Source: Candidatus Symbiobacter mobilis CR
Lineage (GTDB): Bacteria > Pseudomonadota > Gammaproteobacteria > Burkholderiales > Burkholderiaceae_C
Reading direction: 5' to 3'
DNA: 64,000 nt
NCBI RefSeq assembly: GCF_000477435.1
Contig: NC_022576.1
Span: 1,178,001 to 1,242,000, forward strand
Shown here: one piece after another, positions 8,475 through 18,981 of the stretch
Layout: the number at the start of each line of letters is the position of its first letter
How positions within the stretch are numbered: position 1 is the first letter of the stretch
The notes under the pieces: model-generated
What the model was told of the DNA's origin: nothing
What the model saw: only the letters and a program-made list of their open reading frames with translations
Databases searched by the model: none
Made by a program: the position numbers and the translations under genes

Positions 8475-9044
8475 ATGACATCTATCGCGTCCCCTGCACA
8501 CACCTCGATCGGCCCTCCCGCCGACCTTCTTCCTGTGGATCCTTCTCTTTCCACCCCAGGCTGGCTCCCCAAGCTCAGCGCTTTGCTACTCGCAGCGCTT
8601 GCCACGGCGAGCATGGGCTATTGGGCTGCACGGTGGCGCGATGTGCCTGCGCCGTTCGACGCTGCCTCGACCGCAGAAATCCTGCCCACCCATCGCGCAG
8701 ACCATGACGATGCCGCGCAGGGGAAACTGGCGCAATTGCTCGGGGCATCGCAGAACAAACCGGCATCGGCTCCCGCGCCCGCCAAAGCGGCTTCCACCCG
8801 GTTCAAACTGCTCGGCGTGATCGCCCAAGGCGCGAGGGGCCGGGCGTTGATCGCCGTCGATGGCGCGCCGCCCCAGCCTTTCGGTGTGGGACAAGTCGTT
8901 GCGGACACCCTGGTGCTGCACGCTGTCAGCCCCCGCACGGTGGACTTGGCCCCCCAAGGACAAGACACAGCCACCGTCACCCTGGAACTGCCGCCTTTGC
9001 CCACCGCAGCGACGAGCGCCCCGGCAGCCCCTCAACCGCGTTAA
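8475..9044 (+). CDS. gspC: Type II secretion inner-membrane protein GspC (lone gene)
   Basis: 189 residues. There is a short cytoplasmic N-terminus, one membrane helix (about 34-53, L-L-L-A-A-L-A-T-A), a Pro/Ala-rich linker, and the homology-region domain (about 110-165) beginning F-K-L-L-G-V-I-A. The tail is Pro/Ala-rich and lacks the PDZ or coiled-coil end of long GspC forms. GspC links the secretin GspD to the inner-membrane platform. No gspD or other gsp gene is adjacent: the gene lies between bepA and holB. A separate secretin cluster occurs at 20.8-25.3 kb. Confidence 0.78.
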   Translation: MTSIASPAHTSIGPPADLLPVDPSLSTPGWLPKLSALLLAALATASMGYWAARWRDVPAPFDAASTAEILPTHRADHDDAAQGKLAQLLGASQNKPASAPAPAKAASTRFKLLGVIAQGARGRALIAVDGAPPQPFGVGQVVADTLVLHAVSPRTVDLAPQGQDTATVTLELPPLPTAATSAPAAPQPR

Positions 9045-9067
9045 GCGTTGTCTACCCCATCACACCC

Positions 9068-10048
9068 TTATCGGCTTGTAGGCCGTGCATCCGCACGCAT
9101 GGCCTCCCGCGCTTCGAGCAGCAAGGCATCAAGCAATAGCCCTGCGTGGTAGGGATGCTCGACGGTGCGGGCCGTGCGGGCAAGCGACTGCGCCCACGAC
9201 GTCAGGCTCCCCCAAGTGCCCGCGCGGGGCAGATCTGCGGGGTCGAAGAACCGGGGCGCGGCGCCGCACAAGGTACGCAGCAGATCGTGGCAAAGCTTTT
9301 GCAGCAGATCAACCCACTGCGCTGCCGTCCACCCCTGCAGGGCTTGCACGGTGCCCAATTGCACCGCTCTCGGCAACGTAGGCCATACCCCTGCCAAGGC
9401 GGCAAAGCGCTGCGCCTCATGGGGCTTGTCGGCAGCCGCACGCAGCGCCACAGCGGCCTGCGAACGATCCAGCCCCTGCGCGCACAACCAATCGATGGCT
9501 TCGTCGGGGGCAGGCCAAGCCATCGCGTGGCGAACGCAACGGCTGCGCAGGGTAGGCAGGATTTGGTGCTCGGCCTCGGTTGCCAAAACGAACCGTACCC
9601 CGGGCGCGGGTTCTTCGAGCGTCTTGAGCAAAGCATTGGCGGTGTAGACATTCATGCGCTCGGCGGGATACACCACCACCACCTTGCCCCGGCCCCGCAC
9701 GCAGGTTCGCTGGGCGCATTCGACGGCGCCGCGCATGGCGTCGATGCGGATGTCCTTGCTGGGTTTGGCGCCCCCATCCTCTTCGCCAGGCCAACCCAGC
9801 TCCACCCGCTTGACAGGAGACAACAGCGCGAAAAAGTCCGGGTGCGTATGCACCGCCATCGCATGGCAGGCCGCGCACGCGCCACACGCGCCGTCAGGGG
9901 TGCTGTGTTCGCACAACCAAGATTGGGCTAGGGCCATGGCCAAATCGAACTGCCCCAGCCCTCCCGGCCCCGCCAACAGCAATGCATGCCCACGCTGGGC
10001 CAACAACCGCTGCAACTGCCTGTGTATCCACACGGCCTCCGCACTCAC
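9068..10048 (-). CDS. holB: DNA polymerase III subunit delta' (HolB)
   Basis: 326 residues. This clamp-loader subunit has an AAA+ fold. The nucleotide-site region reads [11 protein letters not shown] and the zinc-binding cysteines are C-G-A-C-A-A-C. The [10 protein letters not shown] and S-R-C segments are typical of the family. The start is the GTG at 10048, whose last bases form the TGA of tmk (GTGA), so the two genes are translationally coupled. Order mltG-tmk-holB is conserved in betaproteobacteria. Confidence 0.92.
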   Translation of the reverse strand: MSAEAVWIHRQLQRLLAQRGHALLLAGPGGLGQFDLAMALAQSWLCEHSTPDGACGACAACHAMAVHTHPDFFALLSPVKRVELGWPGEEDGGAKPSKDIRIDAMRGAVECAQRTCVRGRGKVVVVYPAERMNVYTANALLKTLEEPAPGVRFVLATEAEHQILPTLRSRCVRHAMAWPAPDEAIDWLCAQGLDRSQAAVALRAAADKPHEAQRFAALAGVWPTLPRAVQLGTVQALQGWTAAQWVDLLQKLCHDLLRTLCGAAPRFFDPADLPRAGTWGSLTSWAQSLARTARTVEHPYHAGLLLDALLLEAREAMRADARPTSR

Positions 10049-10677
10049 GCCAGCACCCCCCGCGCAACGAGAGCCTGCAAGACCTGTTCGCAAACCACCT
10101 GCTGCGGCTGCCCTGCATCAATCGTCACGAACCGCGCCGGGTCACGATCCCGCCTCCAGCGGTAGCCTTCGACGACCAAGGCATGGAACGCCATGGGCTG
10201 CGACTCGAAACGGTCAGGAACGCGCACCCCTGCCAACCGTTGCGCCGCGACCTCTGGATCGAGATCGAACCACAGCGTCAGATCCGGCTGCAGCAACCGT
10301 GGGCCGGGCAACCCTTGCACGATGCGCTCCAACGTGGCAAGCACGTCGAGATCCAGCCCCTTGGCAAACCCCTGGTAGGCAAAACTGGCATCGGTGAACC
10401 GGTCGCACAACACGACTTCCCCGCGCTGCAAAGCGGGTTCGATCACCCGTTGCAGATGATCCCGCCGCGCTGCAAACACGAGCAGCGCCTCCGTCGTCGC
10501 ATCCATGTCCTCATGCAACACCAACGCTCGCAAGCGTTCCGCCAAGGGCGTGCCTCCTGGCTCGCGCGTACACACGACGCTACGCCCTCGGGCCACAAAG
10601 GCTTGCGCAAGGGCGTCGATATGCGTGGACTTGCCCGCACCGTCGATGCCTTCAACGCTCAAAAACAGGCCGCGCAC
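10045..10677 (-). CDS. tmk: Thymidylate kinase (dTMP kinase)
   Basis: 210 residues from the GTG at 10677, the usual length. The P-loop is [10 protein letters not shown] near the N-terminus. The thymidine-binding C-T-R-E-P-G-G-T and the D-R-F-T-D-A-S motif are present, plus a basic lid segment (R-V-P-D-R-F-E). It phosphorylates dTMP to dTDP for DNA synthesis. A GTG at 10737 is also in frame and would overlap mltG by 11 bases, but it adds 20 residues not typical of the family. Neither start has a clear Shine-Dalgarno sequence. Confidence 0.93.
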   Translation of the reverse strand: MRGLFLSVEGIDGAGKSTHIDALAQAFVARGRSVVCTREPGGTPLAERLRALVLHEDMDATTEALLVFAARRDHLQRVIEPALQRGEVVLCDRFTDASFAYQGFAKGLDLDVLATLERIVQGLPGPRLLQPDLTLWFDLDPEVAAQRLAGVRVPDRFESQPMAFHALVVEGYRWRRDRDPARFVTIDAGQPQQVVCEQVLQALVARGVLA

Positions 10678-10726
10678 AGGCTTACCGGAAGAAGGCCGGC
10701 CAGAAGAAAAAAGGAGGGCAGCAGAC

Positions 10727-11710
10727 TCAACGTCCACGTTGGTAGCGATTGACGGCACGGTTATGGTCGGACAGATCATTGCTGAATTGGCTGCTTCCAT
10801 CGCCACGCGCAACGAAATACAGCGCCGCACTGCGCGCAGGCTGCACGGCAGCGAGCAATGCAGCCTTGCCGGGCATAGCGATGGGTGTCGGCGGCAACCC
10901 GGCACGGGTGTAGGTATTCCAGGGAGAAGACTCCTGCAAGTCACGTTTGCGCAGGTTTCCGTCGAAACGCTTCCACATCCCGTAGATGACCGTGGGGTCG
11001 GATTGCAAAGGCATTTTGCGTCGCAACCGGTTGTGGAACACGCTGGAAATCATCGTGCGATCGGCAGCAGTCCCCGTCTCTTTTTCGATGATGCTGGCGA
11101 GGATCAACGCCTCTTCCGGGGTGGACACCGCCAGTTGGGGCACTCGTTGCCGCCAAGCCTGGGCGAGTTGTGTATCCATCGCACGCAGGGCACGGCGCAG
11201 CAAAGCCAGTTCGCTGGAGCCTTTGGTGTAGTGGTAGGTATCGGGGAAGAACCGGCCTTCGGGGTGCTTACCCGGCCGACCGAGTTTTTTCATCAGCGCA
11301 GATGGTTCCAAGCCTTGGGCGTCGTGCTGCAAATGCTCCTCGCGCGATAGCGCTTGCAAGCACTGCCACAGATTCCAGCCTTCGACCAGGGTCACTGCCC
11401 GCACCGAAATGTCCCCACGTACCAGACGCGCCAGCAATGATCTGGGGGTGACGCCCGCCTCCCATTCGTAGTTCCCCGCCTTGAGCTGGGGCGCCTTGCC
11501 CGAAAGCCGGAACCATGCGTATAGCAGCCATGCGGGGGTCTGCACCCCGGCGTCGACGACGGCTACTGCAACGTCTCGGGGCGACATGCCATAGGGAATC
11601 AACACCTCGACCGTCGGCGTGGCCAGCTCAAGGTCGGCATCGACCCACCAGCGCGCCCATCCGGCCACGCCCAACGCCACAACGACGATCCACCCGACAA
11701 CGATCCGCAC
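10727..11710 (-). CDS. mltG: Endolytic peptidoglycan transglycosylase MltG (YceG)
   Basis: 327 residues. One N-terminal membrane helix (about 3-20) is followed by a LysM-like region and the YceG catalytic domain. The catalytic Glu is in I-I-E-K-E-T, and the R-F-F-P-D-T-Y and [10 protein letters not shown] motifs are intact. MltG cuts nascent glycan strands and sets their length. I chose the GTG at 11710 because AAGGAG lies about six bases upstream. The longer ORF start (TTG at 11779) has no such signal. Confidence 0.93.
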   Translation of the reverse strand: MRIVVGWIVVVALGVAGWARWWVDADLELATPTVEVLIPYGMSPRDVAVAVVDAGVQTPAWLLYAWFRLSGKAPQLKAGNYEWEAGVTPRSLLARLVRGDISVRAVTLVEGWNLWQCLQALSREEHLQHDAQGLEPSALMKKLGRPGKHPEGRFFPDTYHYTKGSSELALLRRALRAMDTQLAQAWRQRVPQLAVSTPEEALILASIIEKETGTAADRTMISSVFHNRLRRKMPLQSDPTVIYGMWKRFDGNLRKRDLQESSPWNTYTRAGLPPTPIAMPGKAALLAAVQPARSAALYFVARGDGSSQFSNDLSDHNRAVNRYQRGR

Positions 11711-11900
11711 TCTCACTCCTTGACCCGAAACCGGCACATCAACGCTGCGCCCCTCGCTCCCCACCCTGGTGGGGGGCAAAGATCATAATTCCCGAGGCTC
11801 CTGCCGGATCGCGCCATGGAGAAACAGACGCCGTGCATTGGGGGGCCACGCACAACCCTCCACCAAAACCGCAATCTAATGAATTTGTAGGCTTTTTAGG

Positions 11901-12923
11901 ATGCATAACGGTGTCGTTCGGTGTACGAGACTCGGGGTATTGCGCTGCCAGGGACAGGATGCCGCCGCGTTTCTCCACAACATGTTGACCCAGGACGTGT
12001 TGCATCGGGACGCGAACCACGCATGCCTGGCTGGGTGGTGTTCCCCCCAGGGGCGGCTGCTGGCTAGCGTCGTGCTATTGCGCGGGACGCAAGTGGCGGT
12101 GCCCAACGCCACCCCGAATGCCACACCAGGTACCACGCAAAACCCGGTGCATGATGCAACGCAGGAGGCCGTGTTCCTGGTCGTGGCCCAGGATCTGGTC
12201 GCCACCACATTGCAGGGACTGCGCAAATTCGTGTTGCGCTCCCGAGTGATCCTCGAAGATTGCAGCCTGCATCGACCGGTATGGGGTCTCGTCGGTTCCG
12301 CAGTCGCCGCCTGTGCCCCGCAACACGCTGCCGACGATGCGGCCCCTTGGATGCGCTGGCGTATCAATGGCGCCGACGTGGTGCGCCTGCCCGATGCCGC
12401 AGGTGTGGCGCGTGCCCTGTGGATTGGTGATTCGCCCGCCACCCAGCCCCCCGCACCCGCGAGTCCAGACAACGAGGTAAATGAACCGAATGCGCTGGAC
12501 GAAGAAACCTGGGAATGGCTGGCCGTACACAGTGGCATCGCGTGGATCACGGCGCGCACGTCCAACCTGTTCGTCCCGCAAATGCTGGGATACGACGCCC
12601 TGGGCGCCATCGACTTCCGCAAAGGTTGCTACCCTGGGCAGGAGGTGATCGCACGCAGCCAATACCGGGGCAAGGTGCAACGCCGCGCCTGTCTGGCACG
12701 CTGTGCCGTCGCACTCCATGCGGGGCAGGAGATCTGCGCCGACCCCGAAACCCCGTGCGGGACGGTGGTGCAGGCGGCGGCGTCCCCTGGCGGCGATGGG
12801 GGGTATGACGCCATCATCTGCATCCATGCCGATGCCCCGGCACGCATCTTTGCCACGACTACCGAAGGCAAGCCGATCGCGTTGACCCTCTCGCCACCCT
12901 TCCCAGCCGCATCGTCGCCGTAA
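11901..12923 (+). CDS. ygfZ: YgfZ/GcvT-like folate-binding protein
   Basis: 340 residues. YgfZ is a tetrahydrofolate-binding protein needed for the function of some iron-sulfur and MnmE-modified-tRNA pathways; it resembles GcvT. The diagnostic K-G-C-Y-P-G-Q-E motif is at about residues 238-245, with R-G-K-V-Q-R-R shortly after. A low-complexity insert (N-A-T-P-N-A-T-P-G-T-T) lies near residues 70-85. The gene is divergent from mltG, an arrangement common in betaproteobacteria. Confidence 0.9.
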   Translation: MHNGVVRCTRLGVLRCQGQDAAAFLHNMLTQDVLHRDANHACLAGWCSPQGRLLASVVLLRGTQVAVPNATPNATPGTTQNPVHDATQEAVFLVVAQDLVATTLQGLRKFVLRSRVILEDCSLHRPVWGLVGSAVAACAPQHAADDAAPWMRWRINGADVVRLPDAAGVARALWIGDSPATQPPAPASPDNEVNEPNALDEETWEWLAVHSGIAWITARTSNLFVPQMLGYDALGAIDFRKGCYPGQEVIARSQYRGKVQRRACLARCAVALHAGQEICADPETPCGTVVQAAASPGGDGGYDAIICIHADAPARIFATTTEGKPIALTLSPPFPAASSP

Positions 12924-12928
12924 CCCGC

Positions 12929-13504
12929 ATGGCTACCGCGCTCCATGCTTCAGCAACCTTGCTCCGGGGGTTGCCCCCGATCATCGACGAACGGTCGGTG
13001 GTTTTGATCCTCGGGTCGTTCCCGTCTACGGCATCCCTGGCCGCGCAGCAGTACTACGCGCACCCCCAGAACCATTTCTGGAAGATTCTGGGCGCGATCC
13101 TGGATCGACGGCAGACCGGGGATGCAGCCCATCGCCCCTACAGCCCACTCATCGCCATGGACTACGCCACCCGACGAGCTGCCGTGCAAGCGGCAGGCAT
13201 CGCCATCTGGGATGTCTATGCCGAATGCGAACGGCAAGGCAGCCTCGACAGCGCAATCCGCAACGGCAGGCCCAACGATTTCGGCGCGCTGCCCCGGTGG
13301 GCGCCATCGCTACGGCGCGTCCTCTTCAACGGCCAAACGCCCGGCCGGTTCGCGCCGCAACTGGCAGCGCTCGGTTTCGACACCCGCATCATGCCTTCGA
13401 CCAGCCCGGCCAATGCGGGCTGGAGCTTCGAACGCAAGCTCCAGGCATGGGAGGCGGGGTGCGGCAGTGCCGATTTTTCGGATAGTTGGCTCAGCGAACG
13501 CTGA
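12929..13504 (+). CDS. Uracil-DNA glycosylase superfamily family 6 (DNA-deoxyinosine glycosylase)
   Basis: 191 residues. Motif 1, L-G-S-F-P-S, is followed by Q-Y-Y-A-H-P-Q-N-H-F-W, and the late motif is M-P-S-T-S-P-A. This combination marks the hypoxanthine-DNA glycosylase (HDG) family, which excises deaminated adenine. It starts five bases after ygfZ ends, so it is probably co-transcribed. The Asn in the H-P-Q-N-H motif is the expected catalytic-site residue. Confidence 0.82.
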   Translation: MATALHASATLLRGLPPIIDERSVVLILGSFPSTASLAAQQYYAHPQNHFWKILGAILDRRQTGDAAHRPYSPLIAMDYATRRAAVQAAGIAIWDVYAECERQGSLDSAIRNGRPNDFGALPRWAPSLRRVLFNGQTPGRFAPQLAALGFDTRIMPSTSPANAGWSFERKLQAWEAGCGSADFSDSWLSER

Positions 13505-13600
13505 CTGGCTCCAAGGGATTACCGGGACCACCGCAACCGAATACCAAGACAAAACCGGGGCAACGCCGTGCAGTTGTGTGTGCAAACAGGCCCAGCTTAT

Positions 13601-13620
13601 ATTGACTGAAATTGACTGAA
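13601..13620 (+). repeat. Perfect 10-base tandem repeat upstream of rhuM
   Basis: ATTGACTGAA occurs twice back to back. A further TTGTCTTGACA follows at once. It lies 40 bases before the rhuM start, so it could be a promoter or operator element. Confidence 0.6.
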
Positions 13621-13659
13621 AAATTGTCTTGACACTGGGGTCCACTTTATGGGCAGAGC

Positions 13660-14745
13660 ATGAAATCTGGCAAACCACCACAACCCTCCAAGAAAGCCGA
13701 GGCTTCCTTCGTTCGCTCCTCGGCAGCAGAATATCTGACCTTTGTCGCAGCGACCGGCAGTGGCAACGCCAGCGTGGAAATGCGCTATGAGGATGGAAAC
13801 CTCTGGCTCACGCAAAAAATGATGGCCACGCTCTACGATGTATCCGTGTCGGCTATCAGCCAGCATTTGAAGCGCATCTATGCCGACAACGAGATGGAGC
13901 GCGACGCAACTATTAAGCAGTACTTAATGGTTCAAACCGAAGGCGAACGGGAGATTCAGCGCAAGGTCGATCACTACAGCCTGCAGGCCATCATTGCCGT
14001 CGGTTTCAAAATCGAAAACGAGCGAGCCGTGCAGTTCCGCAAATGGGCCAACCAGATCGTCAAGGACTACACGATTCAAGGCTGGGTCATGGATGTGGAT
14101 CGCCTGAAGAGCGGTGGCAGCGTGCTGACCGACGATTTCTTCGAGCGGCAGTTGGAGAAGATCCGGGAAATCCGGCTCTCTGAACGCAAGTTCTACCAGA
14201 AGATCACCGACATCTATGCTACGGCGCTGGATTACGACTCCTCAGCCACGGCTACCAAACGTTTTTTTGCAGCGGTGCAGAACAAGCTGCACTATGCCAT
14301 TCACGGGCAGACGGCAGCCGAGGTGATCGTAGACCGTGCGAATCACCAGAAGGACAACATGGGCTTGACCCACTGGGAAGGCACACCCCACGGCAAGATC
14401 CACAAATACGACGTGTCCGTCGCCAAGAACTACCTCTCCGAATTCGAATTGGCGCAGATGCAGCGAATCGTGTCAGCGTATCTGGACATGGCCGAACTCC
14501 ATGCCATGCGCCGCATCCCCATGACCATGCAGGATTGGGAAGAACGCTTGGGTGGCTTCCTGAAACTCTGGGACCGGGAAATCCTTCAGGATGCAGGCAA
14601 GGTTTCTGCGGAAATCGCCAAGACGCATGCCGAAAGCGAATTCGAGAAATACCGCATCATGCAGGACCGCTTGTTTGAAAGCGACTTCGACCGACTGTTG
14701 AAACAGATTGAGGTGTGCAACGAGCGAGGTGATAACAATGCGTAA
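13660..14745 (+). CDS. RhuM family protein
   Basis: 361 residues. The N-terminal third has the DNA-binding-like segment typical of RhuM and related phage proteins (L-W-L-T-Q-K-M-M-A-T-L-Y, then S-A-I-S-Q-H-L-K). This is followed by D-H-Y-S-L-Q-A-I-I-A-V-G-F and the conserved F-R-K-W-A-N. The C-terminal half is helical with many charged residues. RhuM was named from a Salmonella pathogenicity island; its molecular role is not established. It has no obvious partner, and its lower GC than its neighbours fits horizontal acquisition. Confidence 0.85.
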   Translation: MKSGKPPQPSKKAEASFVRSSAAEYLTFVAATGSGNASVEMRYEDGNLWLTQKMMATLYDVSVSAISQHLKRIYADNEMERDATIKQYLMVQTEGEREIQRKVDHYSLQAIIAVGFKIENERAVQFRKWANQIVKDYTIQGWVMDVDRLKSGGSVLTDDFFERQLEKIREIRLSERKFYQKITDIYATALDYDSSATATKRFFAAVQNKLHYAIHGQTAAEVIVDRANHQKDNMGLTHWEGTPHGKIHKYDVSVAKNYLSEFELAQMQRIVSAYLDMAELHAMRRIPMTMQDWEERLGGFLKLWDREILQDAGKVSAEIAKTHAESEFEKYRIMQDRLFESDFDRLLKQIEVCNERGDNNA

Positions 14746-14767
14746 CGCAATGCGCAGTGCCTATCGC

Positions 14768-14791
14768 ATTGCCTTGCACATTGCCTTGCAC
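14768..14791 (+). repeat. 12-base tandem repeat after rhuM
   Basis: ATTGCCTTGCAC is present twice in tandem, shortly after the rhuM stop. The 14746-14908 stretch otherwise holds nothing I recognise. Confidence 0.6.
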
Positions 14792-14908
14792 ATCTTCCCG
14801 TAAGCAAGCTGACTGTGCAGTTCACCACTGCTCCGAAGTTCCTTCGATTTTTTCAGGATCACTGCCACGACTTTCGCCCTGACGCATCTGTCCATCACGG
14901 TTTCCACT

Positions 14909-16117
14909 ATGCCTACGCTGTTCACCTTCCTCACGCCCTACGCCATTCGACGCAGGCTGGCACTGGCCTTGCTAGCTGCCTGTACTGCTGGGTCAGCCTT
15001 CTCACTCGAAAGCGTCTCGCTACAACTGCGCTGGCGGCATCAATTTCAGTTTGCCGGCTACTACGCTGCGCTGCACCAGGGGTACTACCGTGAAGCTGGG
15101 TTGGAGGTCACGCTCAAGGAAGGTGGCCCCGACATCAACCCGGTGGTGGATGTACTGGAAGGTCACAGCGATTTTGGTATCGCGGTGTCGAGCCTCGTCA
15201 TCGAGTACCTCAAGGGCAAGCCGGTATTGATGTTGGGGCCGGTGTTCCAGCATTCCCCCAACATCCTGCTCATGCATGGACACAACAAGCACTTGGCTGA
15301 TCTCGCTGGCCCAGGGAAAGGAGCCATCGCACTCATGGGCGGCGACCAGGACGTCGAACTCAAGGCGATGTTTTCCAACGAAGGCATTGCGCTTGACAAG
15401 CTGCACATCGTGCCCAACGAGCGCCACCTCGACGACTTTCTCGACCGCCGCGTGGAAGCCCTCAACGCCTACGTGTCGAATGAGCCTTTCCTGCTCAATC
15501 TGCGCGGTATTCCGCACACCATCTTCAAGCCGCAAACCTATGGCATGGATTTTTACGGCGACGTGCTGTTCACCCGCAAAGCCATGGAGACCGAACGGCC
15601 CGATGTCGTCGCGGCCTTTCGCGCTGCATCGATGCGCGGCTGGCAATACGCGCTGCAACACCAGTCGGAAATCATCGATCTGCTTCTCACGCGCTACAAC
15701 ACCCAACACAAAAGCCGCGAGCACTTTGCCTACGAGGCCCAAGCGCTGTACCGTCTGATCGACCCCACTGTGATCGAGATCGGCCACAGCAATCCTGGCC
15801 GCTGGGAATACATCGCGAATGCTTATCAGCGTTTCGGACTAGTCAAGTTCGACCGACCTCTCGATGATTTTTTCTACCAGGAAAAGCGAGAAGTCGATCT
15901 TCGACGTTTGTATTGGGCGCTGGCGACGACTGTCTCGATCTTGTTGCTCGTTGGCGGTATTGCCTTCTACATCCATCGCATCAATCGACGCCTTGCTCTG
16001 GCTCTCGCAGAGAATAGGACTTACGCACAATTGTCCCGGCTAGGTATGCCCACGCAGACAGTGCCAAACAGTACGGCAGGTGGGGATGACTGCCATGACG
16101 TTGCACAGACACCCTGA
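14909..16117 (+). pseudogene. NMT1/THI5-like periplasmic sensor gene, apparently truncated after its membrane helix
   Basis: 402 residues. A signal segment is followed by a complete NMT1/THI5-type ligand-binding domain (about 34-325; L-Q-L-R-W-R-H-Q-F-Q-F-A-G-Y-Y near its start). Then comes one membrane helix (about 334-355) and the start of a linker, R-I-N-R-R-L-A-L-A-L-A. In the family this linker leads into PAS, histidine kinase or GGDEF domains. Here it stops: the last 35 residues look random and the gene ends. The break coincides with GGACTTACGCAC at about 16017, which resembles an insertion-sequence end. It could still express a tethered binding protein. Confidence 0.65.
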
Positions 16118-16185
16118 ATCAGGCAGGTGCGCGGCATCGTCTGACGAGTAAGGGGGCTATATCGTCATGCTCATCACGCACTTGG

Positions 16186-18096
16186 TCAAGGTAGCGTAAG
16201 GCCCGCAGCGGCGCCGGGCTTGGGTTCGAGGATGCGGACACCCAGTACCTGCCGCAGCACTGCGGAATAGGCTTGGCCTTCGGCATCGCTCCAGGCGCGG
16301 GCGTATTGTTCGCGGTCTTCCTTGGCTGATGCCGAACGATCCGCAGGGACGATGCGTGCGACGCGAACGACTGCGTAGCCCGTCGTTCCCAGCGCAACGC
16401 CTTGCACCACGGGCAGCGACGCCGCTTCGGCCTGCATCGCCGCCTGCACGAGCTGCGAAGGCACGTCCCCGAAAGACTGGCGCGAGACGAGCTTTTCCGG
16501 CGGCAATGCTACGGCGGGGTCTTTGTTGCGCAGCTTCGCAGCCAGCGCATCCCCTTCCTGCTGCGCCAGCGCCATGGCCTTGTTGCGGGCCACACGCGCA
16601 AGCAACTGCTTGCGCACTTCATCGATAGTCTGCTTGCGTGCCGGGGCATGGGCCAGGACCCTCCCTGCCACAAGCTGTTGGGGCGATAGCTCAATGGCTG
16701 CGGTGTTGTGTTTTTTGGCAATGCTGTCCGGGGCAAAGATGGCATCAAGGAATTTCTGGTTCGCCAACACGCCCCCGGCAGGATGCGGACGGCGCGCCAA
16801 ATGCTGCTCGGTGCGAACTGTCAGGTTCCACTTTTCTGCAGCGGGTTGCAGGGTATCCGGCTGCTCGTACACAAAGTTGGTGAAGGATTCGGCGGCCTCG
16901 GCAAAGCGCTGCTGCGCCTGCTGGGTACGCAGTTCCGTTTCGATCGTGGAACGCACCTCTTCCAAACCGCGTTGCACAGGCTGGCGCTCGTCAGTCAGCA
17001 TGATGAGGTGGAAGCCAAAGTCTGATTCGACCACGTCGCTCAGCTCCCCCACCTTCAGCGCAAAAACGGCATCCTCAAAGGGTTTGACCATCATCCCGCG
17101 CCCAAAATGGCCAAGGTCGCCGCCCTTGGTAGCCGAACCCGGATCTTGCGAATGCTGTTTGGCCAGCTCTGCAAATCGTGTCGGCGCCTTGCGCAAGGTT
17201 TGCAGCAACTCCTCAGCGCGGGCACGGGCCTGCGCACGCTGCGCCGCATCTTTGTCTGCACGAATCAAGATATGGCTGGCGCGGCGCTCTTCCTTGCTGC
17301 GGTAGCGGTCGATGTGCTGGTCGTAGTAGGCGCGAACGTCAACCTCCGGCACGTCAATCGTTTTTTGAATGGCTTCGATGTCGAGGACGACATATTCGAT
17401 GCTGACCGTCTCTTCAGTGAGGAATGCGCCAGGGGTGGCGTCGTACTCCTTCTGCAGTTCCGCATCCGTCGGCTGCACCTTGGGCAAGTAGGTAGCGATG
17501 GGGAAGTTCCATACCTGCACCGCACGCTGCTCGTGGTACGCCTGCGTAGCCAAGTCCGCCAGAGCCGGTACGGGAAAAGCCGAATCCCGCACGGTGGATT
17601 CGATCTGCCTGCGTGAAAGATCCTGGCGAACGCCGTGCTCGAATCCTTCGGGCGTCATGCCGTGCATCGCGGCCAACTGCCGGTAGCGATCCATGTCGAT
17701 CTGCCCATCCGGCTTGCGCAGCGAGGCGATGGTAGGATCATCGTGCAAGGTTTTGGCAAGCCGGGCATCGCTAACCACCAAGCGGTATTTCTCGACAGCG
17801 GCGGACAAGACCTTGTCGCGCACCAGTTCTTCAAGGGTGGCGTAGCGCGCAAACGGAGAGTCCAGCAGCTTGGCGTCGAATTCCGGGTGCGCGGCACGCA
17901 GACGCTCGGCATTGGCCCGGTGCGCGGCCTCCCATTGCGCATGGCTGATGTCGGTACCGCCGACCTCCGCCACGACACGATCCTCGTTCTGCATCCGCTG
18001 GTATCCATCAATACCGAAGAGTACAAACGAAGGAATGATCAGCAGGAACACAAAGAACATCATGATCCTGGTGTGCTTGCGGAAAACGTCCAACAT
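16186..18096 (-). CDS. ppiD: Periplasmic folding chaperone PpiD (SurA-like N-terminus, parvulin domain)
   Basis: 636 residues. The N-terminal membrane anchor (about 12-31, [11 protein letters not shown]) leads into a SurA-like chaperone region. A parvulin-type PPIase domain (about 255-360) carries [14 protein letters not shown] and F-G-F-H-L-I. PpiD sits at the SecYEG exit and helps fold secreted and outer-membrane proteins. I chose the ATG at 18096 (AGCAGGG upstream) over a TTG six bases earlier. It converges on the truncated sensor gene. Confidence 0.93.
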   Translation of the reverse strand: MLDVFRKHTRIMMFFVFLLIIPSFVLFGIDGYQRMQNEDRVVAEVGGTDISHAQWEAAHRANAERLRAAHPEFDAKLLDSPFARYATLEELVRDKVLSAAVEKYRLVVSDARLAKTLHDDPTIASLRKPDGQIDMDRYRQLAAMHGMTPEGFEHGVRQDLSRRQIESTVRDSAFPVPALADLATQAYHEQRAVQVWNFPIATYLPKVQPTDAELQKEYDATPGAFLTEETVSIEYVVLDIEAIQKTIDVPEVDVRAYYDQHIDRYRSKEERRASHILIRADKDAAQRAQARARAEELLQTLRKAPTRFAELAKQHSQDPGSATKGGDLGHFGRGMMVKPFEDAVFALKVGELSDVVESDFGFHLIMLTDERQPVQRGLEEVRSTIETELRTQQAQQRFAEAAESFTNFVYEQPDTLQPAAEKWNLTVRTEQHLARRPHPAGGVLANQKFLDAIFAPDSIAKKHNTAAIELSPQQLVAGRVLAHAPARKQTIDEVRKQLLARVARNKAMALAQQEGDALAAKLRNKDPAVALPPEKLVSRQSFGDVPSQLVQAAMQAEAASLPVVQGVALGTTGYAVVRVARIVPADRSASAKEDREQYARAWSDAEGQAYSAVLRQVLGVRILEPKPGAAAGLTLP

Positions 18097-18318
18097 GCGC
18101 AAACCCTGCTTTCGTTAGCGGTGAAAAATAGGCGATAAAAAAGGCGAACAAAAAGCAAACACTTCGTTCGCCCTTCTTCGTTCGCCCTTTATTGTTCGCC
18201 ACATACTGGCCACGCCCTGGATTTTCTGCCCCTGCGGCGCAACACCGGAACGATTATGGCATCCCCCCCCCACCGTCGCGCAGATGCGCCCCAGCCCAAT
18301 TCCCCAGCGGATCGGGCC

Positions 18319-18981
18319 ATGTCTGCCGACGAGATTGCCGGGTTCTTCGCTGCCCTGTCGCGCACGCAACCCGAACCTCGCACCGAATTGGCGTTTTCCA
18401 GCCCCTTCGAGCTACTCACCGCCGTGGTGCTGTCGGCGCAATCGACCGATGCGGGCGTCAACAAGGCCACCCAGCGGCTTTTTCCCCTGGCGCGTACCCC
18501 GCAAGCGATGCTGGAACTGGGGCTGGAACGGCTGGAGCACCTCATCCGCACGATCGGGCTGTACCGCACCAAGGCAAGGCACCTGATCGAACTCAGCGCC
18601 ATCTTGGTTCAACACCACGGCGGCGCAGTGCCCCGCACCCGAACGGAGTTGGAAGCCCTGCCCGGCGTGGGCCGCAAAACCGCCAACGTCGTGCTACACG
18701 TGGCCTTTGGGGAATCCACCGTCGCCGTCGATACCCATGTGTTCCGCGTGGCGAACCGCACCGGGCTTGCGCCGGGGAAAACCCCTCTGGCCGTCGAACA
18801 CGCCCTGCTGGCGCGCATTCCCCCAGCCTTTTTGCACCATGCCCACCACTGGCTGGTGCTGCACGGTAGATACGTCTGCCTGGCCCGCAAGCCACGCTGC
18901 ATCGAATGCCCGGTGCAGTCCTATTGCCGTTTCGTGGGAAAACCCTGCCCCACCACGCCTACGGGACCTACGGGATATTGA
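18319..18981 (+). CDS. nth: Endonuclease III (DNA glycosylase/AP lyase)
   Basis: 220 residues. It removes oxidised pyrimidines from DNA. The helix-hairpin-helix L-P-G-V-G-R-K-T-A contains the catalytic Lys, and V-D-T-H-V-F-R contains the catalytic Asp. The 4Fe-4S cluster motif C-X6-C-X2-C-X5-C is intact at the C-terminus. The ATG at 18319 gives the usual N-terminus; an ATG at 18256 would add 21 Pro/Ala-rich residues. Its end overlaps the convergent gene by 14 bases. Confidence 0.94.
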   Translation: MSADEIAGFFAALSRTQPEPRTELAFSSPFELLTAVVLSAQSTDAGVNKATQRLFPLARTPQAMLELGLERLEHLIRTIGLYRTKARHLIELSAILVQHHGGAVPRTRTELEALPGVGRKTANVVLHVAFGESTVAVDTHVFRVANRTGLAPGKTPLAVEHALLARIPPAFLHHAHHWLVLHGRYVCLARKPRCIECPVQSYCRFVGKPCPTTPTGPTGY

